Made by a program: the position numbers and the translations under genes. DNA of 64,000 nt from Opitutia bacterium UBA4506 (GTDB lineage Bacteria; Verrucomicrobiota; Verrucomicrobiia; Opitutales; Puniceicoccaceae). The stretch spans positions 75,577-139,576 of the forward strand of contig DGMY01000043.1 in the NCBI GenBank assembly GCA_002388665.1, written 5' to 3'. This document shows positions 26,702 through 34,946 of the stretch, in pieces. The first letter of the stretch is position 1. Every line of letters starts with the position of its first letter. The notes beneath the pieces were generated by a model. The model saw only the letters and a list, made by a program, of their open reading frames with translations, searched no databases and was not told the origin of the DNA.

Positions 26702-29608
26702 CTAAATTTCACGAGCTGAAGTGACGACCTCGTAAGTGATCTTGTCACCCAGAGCTTCGAAATGCCGTTTCCCACACTTGATCTTATAAACTTCATCGGG
26801 ACGAAGTTTCAGCAAATCCCTCGTTCCCTTCGTCTCGCGAACCATGTAGATAGCCTCGTCACCGTGCTTCACGATAGCCCAATCAGGATTGTAAGGGCCA
26901 ATGGGTGTCTTAATCTGAAATTTTGAGGGAAGCTTCACGAAGAGCTTAATTTCCTCCATCCTATTGAGGTCTTCAGCGAATTGCCGCTCCACCTCGGAAT
27001 CATACTCAACGCGGTCGTAGACTGATTTCTCCGATACGATCAGATTATCCAGATAGCGCACGATTTCTTCCTCTTCGAAGAGCCGCATCTCAAAGATCTC
27101 ACCACCGATTTTCTCGTATTTAATGCCATCCAGGACCAGATGGTTGAGAGCGATGTTGATCAGCCGAGCTACCTCCATCATGAAACGCTGTGGATTAACG
27201 GGAAATTCGGCCAACCGACCAGATCCAGCCAAAATATCAAAAAGAGTTTTCCGGGTGAGTTCTGTCTCTTTTTGCAAGTAGGCCAGAAGGTCGGGCAATC
27301 GACCCCTGTGAGAGACATAAGTCGTTTTGTCAGTTGTAAGCACCATGGAACCAACACCACCTTCGGCAACAGAGAGTTCGCCTTTGCCCGAAACGATCTT
27401 AACCGCCTCGATCTTTGGCATCTCGGAAACGGCCTTTGCGGCCTTTTCAATCAGATCAGTGGTAGAATACTCAACCGAATAGGCGGTTTTTTGATTTATG
27501 CGGCCCCACAACTCAGCGAATTCAGGGTCTAAATACACCCGTTTATTCAGTTTCAGTGTGCGCCGATCCGACTTGTTGACGATACGGCCTCTAAATTCGA
27601 AGCGCTGCATCGCGTCGACAATCTCATTGCGAATCTCTTCGTGCTCAGGCGAGACCCTCATCTCGAAAGATGGCTCCTTTGGAGCGAACTTCGGCTGTAG
27701 TTTGCCTTTCTTATCCATGTAGCCGTTCATCACGGCATCTTCCCAGATATTCTGAGACTCTTTCTGGCCAACTTTCTCCTGCTTGCCCTCCTTGACCCAG
27801 AGAATCTTGGCAAAAGCATGCTGGGGGACGTGGCCGAACTTGAAGCCGAAGTCCTCCTCTAGTTCGGTTTGCAGTCCTCGAGCGAATTCCTCATAGCTCT
27901 CATTGGCGATCACGGTCAGCCGATTGACCGTCTCGTCGTGCACGCGCTCGCCATCCTGATTCACGGGCAGGCGCAGCCCCCGACCAATCTCCTGCCGTTT
28001 TTTCAGCTTCGAATTGGTCTCGTTTAGGGTGCAGATTTGGAAGACATTAGGGTTGTCCCAACCCTCACGCAATGCGGAGTGGGAGAAAATAAAGCGCAGA
28101 GGTTCTTCCAGAGACAAGAGCTGCTCTTTTTTCTTCATGATCAACTCGTAGGTCGAATCGTCTGCCTTGGTGTTGCCGCGGGTATCCTTGAGCTTACCCT
28201 TGTTGTCCTGGGAGAAATAGCCGTCGTGAACCTTCTCGACGGGATACGGGACCAGCTCCTTAAATGGCGGCTTTTCGCTAAATTCGGCATAGGCCTCCTC
28301 GAACCACTGGGCGATTTTGCCTTTTCGAGCGTTTCCCTGGTCGTCGTAGTCGCGATAGTTCGCCACTTTATCGATGAAAAAGAGCGTCAGCACCTTGATC
28401 CCCTTGCCGCGAACGGCCCGCTCCTTCTTGAAATGTTCTTCGACGGTATTGCGCACCTGTACCTGCATGACCTCATCACGCATGCCGCCTTGCTCTTCAT
28501 TGAGATACAATTCGTTCCCGTTGTTGAAGACGACGTGTTCATTGCCCGGTTCACACGAGATGTCCCGCACGATGTAGCCGTCCTGATAGGCCTCCCGCGC
28601 GTTCGGCTTAGCCGACAAGTCGTCGCCCTGCTTGAACCAGAAGGCTTTTTCCTTGATCGCGCCACCTTTGGTCTCGGTGTGAATTTTCAGTTTGGCCTTT
28701 ATCCCGTTTTTATTATCGGTCTCGACCAAGCAAATATACGGCTTGTTCAAATTTTCTTCGGACATAACCGAGGCCACTTCAATGCGTTTGACCAGTTTCA
28801 GGTCGTAAGCACGAATTGGGTCGAGCTTGTAGAGAAGATTGTAGGGATTCCGGTGCGTCGCTGAATAGCGAAGCGTGCAAAGCGGGTTGAGCGTAGCCAT
28901 TGCTTCCTGAGCCTTGGGTGTGTTATCGACACTTTGCGGCTCATCCACTATGACGATCGGGTTGGTCGCCTGGATAAACTCAATCGGCTTACGCCCTGAC
29001 AGACGGTCATTGTCGCGGTGGATCACATTCCCCTTCTTGTCGTCGGCATCGACGGCGATCTTGCGGAAGGCGTCGATGTTGATAATCAGAATCTGTATCT
29101 GATTGCTGGTGGCAAACTGCCGCAGCTGGCTGACCTTGCTCGAATCGTAAACGTAGTAATTGAACGGCACCTGATCGTAGAGTGCCTTGAAATGCTCTTC
29201 AGTGACTTGAAGATTCTTCAGCGTGCCCTCGCGGATCGCGACACTCGGCACGACGATAATGAACTTTTTGAAGCCGTATTTCTGGTTCAGCTCAAAAATC
29301 GTGCGCAAGTAAACGTAGGTTTTTCCTGTGCCGGTCTCCATCTCGATGGAAAACTGTCGCCCCTTGAGCTCATCCACGGGCTCGATTTCATTGCGAGTCT
29401 GCACTTCGTGGACATTTGCGTGAAGTTCGTCGTCATCCAGTGTCAAGCGATTGCCCAAGCCCAACTCGGTCTGCTCGACCATGCCGACCTGCTCGGTGAA
29501 ACTGATCTCAAAATCACTCTGGCTGAGCGGCTGGCCATCAAAAACATCGACCACAGCCTGAACCGCCTCGGATTGGTAGGTTAGATTGGCGTCAAATTTG
29601 AGCTTCAT
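26702..29608 (-). CDS. res: Type III restriction enzyme, Res subunit
   Basis: A 968-residue ATP-dependent restriction subunit. Superfamily-2 helicase motifs are visible: METGTGKTY (residues 90-98, Walker A), IVDEPQ (Asp222-Glu223, the family's DEAD-box equivalent) and LRYSATH (motif III); EIGRGLRLPV matches motif VI. The C-terminal endonuclease shows NPD (Asp909) and ETK (Glu925, Lys927), a PD-(D/E)xK site. It acts with Mod to cut unmodified DNA between two inverted recognition sites after ATP-driven sliding. Its start overlaps the stop of the DUF262 gene by 4 bp. It is the last gene of the defence operon. Confidence 0.95.
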   Translation of the reverse strand: MKLKFDANLTYQSEAVQAVVDVFDGQPLSQSDFEISFTEQVGMVEQTELGLGNRLTLDDDELHANVHEVQTRNEIEPVDELKGRQFSIEMETGTGKTYVYLRTIFELNQKYGFKKFIIVVPSVAIREGTLKNLQVTEEHFKALYDQVPFNYYVYDSSKVSQLRQFATSNQIQILIINIDAFRKIAVDADDKKGNVIHRDNDRLSGRKPIEFIQATNPIVIVDEPQSVDNTPKAQEAMATLNPLCTLRYSATHRNPYNLLYKLDPIRAYDLKLVKRIEVASVMSEENLNKPYICLVETDNKNGIKAKLKIHTETKGGAIKEKAFWFKQGDDLSAKPNAREAYQDGYIVRDISCEPGNEHVVFNNGNELYLNEEQGGMRDEVMQVQVRNTVEEHFKKERAVRGKGIKVLTLFFIDKVANYRDYDDQGNARKGKIAQWFEEAYAEFSEKPPFKELVPYPVEKVHDGYFSQDNKGKLKDTRGNTKADDSTYELIMKKKEQLLSLEEPLRFIFSHSALREGWDNPNVFQICTLNETNSKLKKRQEIGRGLRLPVNQDGERVHDETVNRLTVIANESYEEFARGLQTELEEDFGFKFGHVPQHAFAKILWVKEGKQEKVGQKESQNIWEDAVMNGYMDKKGKLQPKFAPKEPSFEMRVSPEHEEIRNEIVDAMQRFEFRGRIVNKSDRRTLKLNKRVYLDPEFAELWGRINQKTAYSVEYSTTDLIEKAAKAVSEMPKIEAVKIVSGKGELSVAEGGVGSMVLTTDKTTYVSHRGRLPDLLAYLQKETELTRKTLFDILAGSGRLAEFPVNPQRFMMEVARLINIALNHLVLDGIKYEKIGGEIFEMRLFEEEEIVRYLDNLIVSEKSVYDRVEYDSEVERQFAEDLNRMEEIKLFVKLPSKFQIKTPIGPYNPDWAIVKHGDEAIYMVRETKGTRDLLKLRPDEVYKIKCGKRHFEALGDKITYEVVTSAREI

Positions 29609-31314
29609 ACTGTTTCAAATGTAGCGTAATCGCTGAGATAAATATCCAGTCGTTGAGCGATTAGTTTCCTGCGTACTATAAGGAAATCTTCGTAGCGATC
29701 CAAATCCCACAGCTTTTGATCTATAGGGATGCACTGTTTGGTAAATGCTTCTTCTCCTTGGTCTTGTATTATCAGAGGAAGGTAATCCGCAGGGTTCTTG
29801 TTGCTGATCTTTCGATTGGTGCGTCCACCGATGAACGCCAAATTGGAAATATCGTTGATCTGGTTCGTCGAGAAGCCCTTCTTTTTCAGCAAGTCCTGTG
29901 GGAAAATGTGGTGAAACTGGAGCTTATGACTATTGCCTTTATGTTTCAGCGAAATCCGAAGCCGTTCATTCCAGTCCTTTGCCCCGTCCTCTCGGAAGAC
30001 AAGGAACATCATCTTGAAATAGGCACTGCGACTATTTCGATTCTCAAGGTCGCTGGGAAGAATATCCAGGCGGCCAAACTGGGTACGCAACAAGTCCGTC
30101 ATCGCATCCAATCCGCGCCCCTTGCGAATCGCTCCGATGTCTTGATCGAGGTAGGTTTCACTGGAACCACGGGAGTAGCGGCCCTTCGCATTTGCCGCCA
30201 ATACCCAATATCGCAGCTTCCGGTCTTCTTCTTCACTAAGCTCGAATTCCTGATGGGCTACATAGTATGCCAAAGCAATGATCATGAACGGCGAAGAAAG
30301 CAATGCAGGGCTATCCAATCCCAAATTACTTTTCAGGTAGTTCAGTGCGAAATCCATTCCTCGTGTTCCCGACTTCCAACCACTCTGCAGATCATCAGGC
30401 GACAGGCGCGAAACGGTTTTGAATCGTGACTGTCCTGTTGCGAAAGACACCAGATTTTTGACGTGCAGGCCCACATCCAGATCAAATCCAACCTTGGCGC
30501 ATTCTTTCTGGTATTTCTGGAATATCGCCAGCGAATCCCGCCAAGTTGCCGTGATTTGTGCAAGAGCCAGGTCGGAACCACGTAATTTAGCTCCCAAAGA
30601 GTTTACCCGTACAAAAATCTCCGTGACTTCTTCGTAGCTCTTATCCCTTTCCAGGACATGGACACCATATTTGTAATCCCTTATGTCGCGTAGCTTCTTT
30701 AACCTTGCTGAATATTTCTCATATCGTGGGTCATCGAATCCCGTAACCCCTGCGTTCTTCAGGAATTCGGTATCGCTACTGTTATTCATTACCTCCGTTA
30801 CCGAAACCCAGTGGGGCAGTTGAGCCAAGCGATTGGTCTTCACTACGAATGCCATTTTCTCCAGACGCTGCTGAATGTCTTCCTCAGTCGCATCAGAAGC
30901 GTCATGGGCGTCATCTACATCATTGCTTTCATCGACCTCAGTAATGATCGACAGCTCATCTGGGTGATTCAGGTTGAATAGGATATCGATGGGGCGTTTG
31001 CGCCCTTTTACATGCAGTGGATCGCCCCGAAGGATTGCTGAAAGCGAGGTCAAGCGTTGCTGCCCGTCTAGCAAAAGTTGATAGGTAGCATAAGATCCTT
31101 CTTCCTGCTCAATTGCAAAATCACGTGTCGCAACTTTTTCGTCCGTCTCCCATGTAAGGATCGTTCCCGAAGGATAGCCACGATAAAGAGAGTCTAACAG
31201 ATCGCGGACCCGAGTGCCTGGCCACACATACTGGCGCTGCATCTCGGGTAAGCGGATTTCTCCACGCTCGATCTTGTTTACCAGTTCCTGAATTCTGAGT
31301 GATTGTTTGCCCAT
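29605..31314 (-). CDS. DUF262/HNH protein (GmrSD-like)
   Basis: A 569-residue protein. The N-terminal DUF262 domain has the ParB-like motif LLDGQQRLTS (residues 82-90), proposed to bind or hydrolyse nucleotide. The C-terminal region has FHHIFPQDLL (His468-His469) followed by NLAFIGGRTNRKISNKNP, an HNH-type nuclease of the DUF1524 kind. This architecture is that of GmrSD-type enzymes that attack modified phage DNA, and of related anti-phage proteins. Lying between abiF and res and overlapping res by 4 bp, it could extend the system to phages whose DNA is modified and escapes the type III enzyme; that is inference. Confidence 0.9.
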   Translation of the reverse strand: MGKQSLRIQELVNKIERGEIRLPEMQRQYVWPGTRVRDLLDSLYRGYPSGTILTWETDEKVATRDFAIEQEEGSYATYQLLLDGQQRLTSLSAILRGDPLHVKGRKRPIDILFNLNHPDELSIITEVDESNDVDDAHDASDATEEDIQQRLEKMAFVVKTNRLAQLPHWVSVTEVMNNSSDTEFLKNAGVTGFDDPRYEKYSARLKKLRDIRDYKYGVHVLERDKSYEEVTEIFVRVNSLGAKLRGSDLALAQITATWRDSLAIFQKYQKECAKVGFDLDVGLHVKNLVSFATGQSRFKTVSRLSPDDLQSGWKSGTRGMDFALNYLKSNLGLDSPALLSSPFMIIALAYYVAHQEFELSEEEDRKLRYWVLAANAKGRYSRGSSETYLDQDIGAIRKGRGLDAMTDLLRTQFGRLDILPSDLENRNSRSAYFKMMFLVFREDGAKDWNERLRISLKHKGNSHKLQFHHIFPQDLLKKKGFSTNQINDISNLAFIGGRTNRKISNKNPADYLPLIIQDQGEEAFTKQCIPIDQKLWDLDRYEDFLIVRRKLIAQRLDIYLSDYATFETV

Positions 31315-31411
31315 AGGTCTAAATCGTATCTTTCCAAAAATCTCGGTCTCGCCAGTCGGTGGGAAAACCCATTTCGGTGTGGCTGGGACCGTTTAAAGTT
31401 TCCAAGTGTGC

Positions 31412-32242
31412 TCACAGGCGTTGTTTCCAGTCGGACGCGGGAGAAATCACACCAACCATGTGTCCGAGCAGAATTAGTGAGTTATAAAGACGCTTCTTTT
31501 CGGTTGGATTAAGGCTACTAATGATAACAGCGGGTTGACTGGTTGGCAGTGAGACCTTGACCGTCAACTTCCGATTCCAAAGGCGAGAGTGATGCGCACA
31601 CAGGTTCCTCAAATAGACCGTCTGTTGGAGAACGGAGCGCAAGCCGTCAACAGATAGGTCGTATGTGCGGGAAATCTTCTTCTTGTCCGAGTCGCGCACT
31701 ATTCCGTCATAAAAGCGACTAAGAAGTCCAAATGACATGGCCTCAGAGATGACCCAAATCGGTGGGCGGAGTACCTGTTTTTCGAAGCGGAAGTGCGTGA
31801 CAAAAACTTCCTTACTTCTGGAAAGCTCACGATCCAGAGATGCTAAATTATCCAAAAGATACTTTGCCGATACCTGCTTCTTCTTCTCTGTCGCTGTTAA
31901 ATCACAAAAGACCGAGAGTTGCTCATAGGCCTGTGCCCCGTATTTCTCCCCTAGCACGTGCGCCCAGCGAGCACGCACCGAAACTTCGACCGCTTTGCAA
32001 GCCTCACTGACCAGTTGGCGCAGAATCCTGTCAAAAACATACAGCTCCCACAATTGCTCAAAGGTAGTGCCTGTCCGAAATTGATCGTGTGTATCCTGAA
32101 ACGGAAAACGGTAGGCCGACAGACGGTAATAATTGTGGTGCTCCAGCAAATGCAGCGCCTTGGCGTCATCTGCCACCACAAGCCCACGATCCTTCAGGAT
32201 TTGCAGTTGCTCGGGGTAGGTTTTGAAGGGCTTCACACTCAT
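31412..32242 (-). CDS. abiF: AbiF/Abi_2-family HEPN ribonuclease-type abortive infection protein
   Basis: A 276-residue protein from ATG 32242 (a longer frame begins at 32257 without ATG); a G-rich tract sits just upstream. The start (MSVKPFKTYPEQLQILKDRG) and LLEHHNYYRLSAYRFPF are typical of Abi_2. Two R-x4-H motifs are seen: RARWAH (Arg90-His95) and RNLCAHH (Arg212-His217), the pattern of HEPN RNases. Family members block phage growth by harming the infected cell, presumably through RNA cleavage. Upstream lie two hairpin RNA units, so this looks like a toxin with an RNA partner. It is nested between mod and the DUF262 gene. The gene symbol is by family, not orthology. Confidence 0.9.
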   Translation of the reverse strand: MSVKPFKTYPEQLQILKDRGLVVADDAKALHLLEHHNYYRLSAYRFPFQDTHDQFRTGTTFEQLWELYVFDRILRQLVSEACKAVEVSVRARWAHVLGEKYGAQAYEQLSVFCDLTATEKKKQVSAKYLLDNLASLDRELSRSKEVFVTHFRFEKQVLRPPIWVISEAMSFGLLSRFYDGIVRDSDKKKISRTYDLSVDGLRSVLQQTVYLRNLCAHHSRLWNRKLTVKVSLPTSQPAVIISSLNPTEKKRLYNSLILLGHMVGVISPASDWKQRL

Positions 32243-32255
32243 ACGCGCCCCCCAC

Positions 32256-32309
32256 ATACAAGAGACCCGCCAATTTGGGCTTCTGCGAGAGGCCTGGCGG
32301 GCTTTGTTG
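32256..32309 (-). ncRNA. AbiF-associated hairpin RNA, proximal copy
   Basis: Read on the minus strand, ACAA-AG-CCCGCCA pairs with TGGCGGG-CT-TTGT, giving 13 base pairs with single-base bulges (U and C) on the 3' side. Inside, GGC and GCC can pair around a loop. Relative to the distal copy, the two pairs next to the GC-rich stem change from A-U and G-C to U-A and A-U, preserving pairing. It ends 13 bases before the abiF ATG. A promoter-like element places a start near 32308. An RNA motif upstream of Abi_2 genes has been described in the literature; whether this matches it needs a covariance search. Confidence 0.75.
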
Positions 32310-32314
32310 CAGGT

Positions 32315-32343
32315 AATATCCCGCAGAATTCTCCCGCAGTCAA
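32315..32343 (-). promoter_or_regulatory. Promoter-like element of proximal hairpin RNA
   Basis: On the minus strand TTGACT (32343-32338) and GATATT (32320-32315) are separated by 17 bases, a good sigma-70 spacing. The expected start, 6-7 bases on, is the first base of the conserved RNA block. Confidence 0.5.
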
Positions 32344-32345
32344 GG

Positions 32346-32365
32346 ACCGAAAAACGTTTTTCGGT
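32346..32365. terminator. Perfect 20-bp palindrome between RNA units
   Basis: The arm ACCGAAAAAC is followed directly by its reverse complement, with TTGGTC/GACC extending partial pairing. The A- and T-rich halves give a stem with few GC pairs and no loop, so termination of the distal RNA is only one option; a protein-binding site is another. Confidence 0.35.
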
Positions 32366-32384
32366 TGGTCTAATCCTGCCTCCG

Positions 32385-32438
32385 ATACAAGTAACCCGCC
32401 AATTTGGGCATCGCTGATAGGCCTGGCGGGTATTGTTG
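32385..32438 (-). ncRNA. AbiF-associated hairpin RNA, distal copy
   Basis: Same fold as the proximal copy: ACAA-UA-CCCGCCA pairs with TGGCGGG-UA-UUGU. The stem, GGCCT and GCCCAAAT segments are identical to the proximal copy, but the apical loop differs at 5 of 9 positions. A 20-bp perfect palindrome follows at 32346-32365. Which copy, if either, is the functional antitoxin or guide is unknown. Confidence 0.7.
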
Positions 32439-32443
32439 ACTGG

Positions 32444-32472
32444 AAGTCTGGAACAAACATGCGGAGAGTCAA
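32444..32472 (-). promoter_or_regulatory. Promoter-like element of distal hairpin RNA
   Basis: TTGACT (32472-32467) sits at the same distance from its RNA block as in the other unit; at 17-base spacing the -10 candidate is AGACTT, which is poor. It may be weaker, or read-through from mod may supply the RNA. Confidence 0.3.
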
Positions 32473-32480
32473 GACGCGAG

Positions 32481-34400
32481 CTATACAGTCCGGAACTGAA
32501 CCTTGGCCGATTCCATGGTTTGGACGGCGTTGGTTTTGAGTTGGTCGTTTTCGTGGAAGGCGGCGTCGAGGCAGATGCACTGGACGGGCTTGAGGGCGGC
32601 GATGGCCTTGATGGCCTCCTTGGTCAGTTCGTCGTCGAGGCAGATGATGAGCGCGCCCTCGGCGATGGAATAGGCCGACTTGTCCGCAATGCCGATTTTC
32701 TCGACCTTGGTGGTGAGTGGGAAACCTGCTTTGAGGAGGAGTTCGTAGAGGATGTCTTCGGGCGTGGCTTTCGGATCGAGGTGGTTGATGTGCATTGCCA
32801 ACTGCTGTTGGAGCCTCTCGGGCTCGGGCTCGTTGCCCTCCCACAGCTTGAAATTGGATTCGCTCAGTTTGAAGACCTTGAAGCCGAGGTCTGGTTTCTT
32901 GGCGTCTGACTCGAAGTCCAGTTGGCCGTCTTGTTCGGTTTCAATTTTCTTGATGACGCGGCGGATGCGCTCCTTGCCAATATCAGCAATGGTTTTGTAG
33001 CCCGCCTTGAGGGCTTCCGACTTCTCGTTGCATGGTTCAGGTAATTGCAGCATGATGAATTTTCGGATACCACCGTCTTTGGCATTGGAGTCGATTACAG
33101 CGTGTGCTGTTGCGCATGAACCTGAGAAGAAATCTAGAATTAAATCATCTTCGTTCGCAGCGATTTGAATCATGCGTCGAATTAATCTGACGGGCTTAGG
33201 AGTACTAAATATCTTTTTTCCGATCAATCTACCTGTCTCTTTCTGTCCTTCGTCGTTATGACCAACTTCAGTGAACGGCCACCATGTGGAAGGTACGACA
33301 CCATCTTGGATTTCAGATAAGAACCTCTTCAGGCGAGGCTTCTCATAATTCATATCAGGGCCCCAATACAGTCGGTTCTCTTTGACCATCTGATTATGTT
33401 TATCTATTGAATATCTCCACACCGCATCTTCACTCGGCCAGACTTCCTCACCAGTCTTTGGATGAATGATTGGGTACCACAATGTGGGCCTTTCGCTACG
33501 TGACTTGTTGCTTACATAATTATCCGAACTCCAGTCTCCTCTCGGATCATTATCTAAATTCTTGTATCGCTGCAGCTGCTTCTCAACCCGTGGAAGTAGG
33601 TTTCGAGAAAACGAGTCACTTTGCCGATAAACAAGGATATGATCGTGCATTGGCGCAATGCCTGGATCGTCGTTCGATACGGCATATTTTTTCTGCCAAA
33701 CTATGTTAGCTACGAAGTTCTCCTCGCCATAGATTTCATCACATATAGATCTGAGATTTTTTGCTTCGTTATCATCGATAGAAATGAGAATGACCCCATC
33801 ATCAGCTAATAGATTCCGAGCTAGAAATAGCCGTGGATACATCATGTTCAGCCACTTGGAGTGGTAGCGTCCCTCAGTGTAAGAGTTCGTTGAGAACTTT
33901 CTCCCATGTGAATCGACCATACCCGTGTATTGCAGGTAGGTCTCCAGACTCTCAGTGAAGTTGTCGGGATAGACGAACTCGTTGCCCGTATTGTAGGGCG
34001 GGTCGATGTAAATCATCTTCACCTTGCCGAAGTAAGACTTCTGCAGGAGCTTGAGTACCTCAAGGTTGTCCCCCTCGATGAAGAGATTCTCGGTCTCGTC
34101 GAAGTTGACAGACTCCTCGCGGCAGGGCTTGAGCGTGCCCACGCTCGGTTGCTGAATCACTTTCAGCAGATTCGACTTTCCAGGCCACGAAAGCCCGAAG
34201 CGCTCGCCCTCGCGCTCCAAGACCTCGCCAAGGGACGCCTTAAGCTTCTCCCAGTCCACAGAGTGCTTCAGCTCTCCCGTCTTGGCATCCCGCGCCTCGG
34301 TGAATGCTTCGGGAAAAAGCTGCTTCAACTGCCGCCGCTTCTCCTCAGCAACGTCCATCGACTCAAGTGGGAATTTATGTGTTGTGGTTTCGGTGCTCAT
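32481..34400 (-). CDS. mod: Type III DNA methyltransferase, Mod subunit
   Basis: A 639-residue adenine methyltransferase. ATG 34400 overlaps the preceding stop as ATGA; an upstream TTG at 34406 is less likely. The catalytic motif DPPYNTG (residues 133-139) precedes the S-adenosylmethionine motif DFFSGSCATAHAV (about 423-435), the beta-class order of type III Mod proteins. The latter has Cys where Gly is common. The region between them should contain the target recognition domain. G+C falls sharply there: I count 39/60 in the lines at 32581 and 34201, but 24/60 at 33121 and 23/60 at 33361, suggesting replacement of the recognition region by recombination. It modifies host DNA and guides Res. 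Confidence 0.95.
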   Translation of the reverse strand: MSTETTTHKFPLESMDVAEEKRRQLKQLFPEAFTEARDAKTGELKHSVDWEKLKASLGEVLEREGERFGLSWPGKSNLLKVIQQPSVGTLKPCREESVNFDETENLFIEGDNLEVLKLLQKSYFGKVKMIYIDPPYNTGNEFVYPDNFTESLETYLQYTGMVDSHGRKFSTNSYTEGRYHSKWLNMMYPRLFLARNLLADDGVILISIDDNEAKNLRSICDEIYGEENFVANIVWQKKYAVSNDDPGIAPMHDHILVYRQSDSFSRNLLPRVEKQLQRYKNLDNDPRGDWSSDNYVSNKSRSERPTLWYPIIHPKTGEEVWPSEDAVWRYSIDKHNQMVKENRLYWGPDMNYEKPRLKRFLSEIQDGVVPSTWWPFTEVGHNDEGQKETGRLIGKKIFSTPKPVRLIRRMIQIAANEDDLILDFFSGSCATAHAVIDSNAKDGGIRKFIMLQLPEPCNEKSEALKAGYKTIADIGKERIRRVIKKIETEQDGQLDFESDAKKPDLGFKVFKLSESNFKLWEGNEPEPERLQQQLAMHINHLDPKATPEDILYELLLKAGFPLTTKVEKIGIADKSAYSIAEGALIICLDDELTKEAIKAIAALKPVQCICLDAAFHENDQLKTNAVQTMESAKVQFRTV

Positions 34401-34945
34401 GTGCAAATCAGTTTATTGAACTCAACATAATTTGGAGAATCGATTTTCAGCATGCTTGCTGGGGAATCGTTTCTGCCTTGTTGGTCGATTCGTGTCTTTC
34501 GCTTTCTGAGGTTGACGCGAGTGAAGCATGCATACCGATGTGAACATGAGCGGAGAATGTTCCTCTCGCCCCAGAAATGCTCCGCGATCTCCGCACAGTA
34601 ACCAATTAGGCAACGGGCTCCTTTTAGTTGATTCTCGATCTCAGAGGGGGACTCAGTTGAGCTTTTTAGCTCAACATATAGAACGTAGTAATTATCATTC
34701 TTTTGGGTAATAATCGCATAGTCTGCTCTCTTACACTCTGACTTGTAGCCCTTGAAAATCCGATCAGGTGCAGGGAAATAATCAGCCTTGATAACTATAG
34801 AGTCACTCGGAATGCCGCTAATCTTTAGTTTACAGCCCGCTTGGCCAGGTTCGGATAATTCAACGAAAGGCTTTGCCTTACTCGTATTAATTACGACTTT
34901 GGCCTGATCCTTAATCAAATCTTCGAAAAAAGCTTCCAGAGTCAT
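34397..34945 (-). CDS. Small PD-(D/E)xK-type nuclease candidate
   Basis: A 182-residue protein I do not recognise as a named family. The segment CKRADYAIITQ (Asp75) followed by YYVLYVELKSS (Glu92, Lys94) fits the D...ExK core of restriction-like nucleases. A Lys/Arg-rich region near residues 145-155 could bind nucleic acid. It starts one base after the ATPase stop and overlaps mod by 4 bp, so the ATPase and this protein probably work as a pair. It is AT-rich like the ATPase gene. Function as an effector nuclease is inference from the motif and location. Confidence 0.7.
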   Translation of the reverse strand: MTLEAFFEDLIKDQAKVVINTSKAKPFVELSEPGQAGCKLKISGIPSDSIVIKADYFPAPDRIFKGYKSECKRADYAIITQKNDNYYVLYVELKSSTESPSEIENQLKGARCLIGYCAEIAEHFWGERNILRSCSHRYACFTRVNLRKRKTRIDQQGRNDSPASMLKIDSPNYVEFNKLICT

Positions 34946-34946
34946 G

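Larger units (their letters stand above)
32256..32480 (-). repeat. Tandem array of two promoter-plus-hairpin units (129-bp period)
   Basis: The 54-base blocks at 32256-32309 and 32385-32438 are 45/54 identical and exactly 129 bp apart. A TTGACT hexamer (minus strand) lies at the same distance from each block (32338-32343 and 32467-32472). Sequence between these elements is not obviously similar. The array fills the gap between the mod stop and the abiF start. Confidence 0.85.

Noticed and set aside
32256..32438. CRISPR-like array
   Set aside because: Only two units with a 129-bp period, no 30-40 bp spacers between identical repeats and no cas genes. The structured-RNA explanation fits better.
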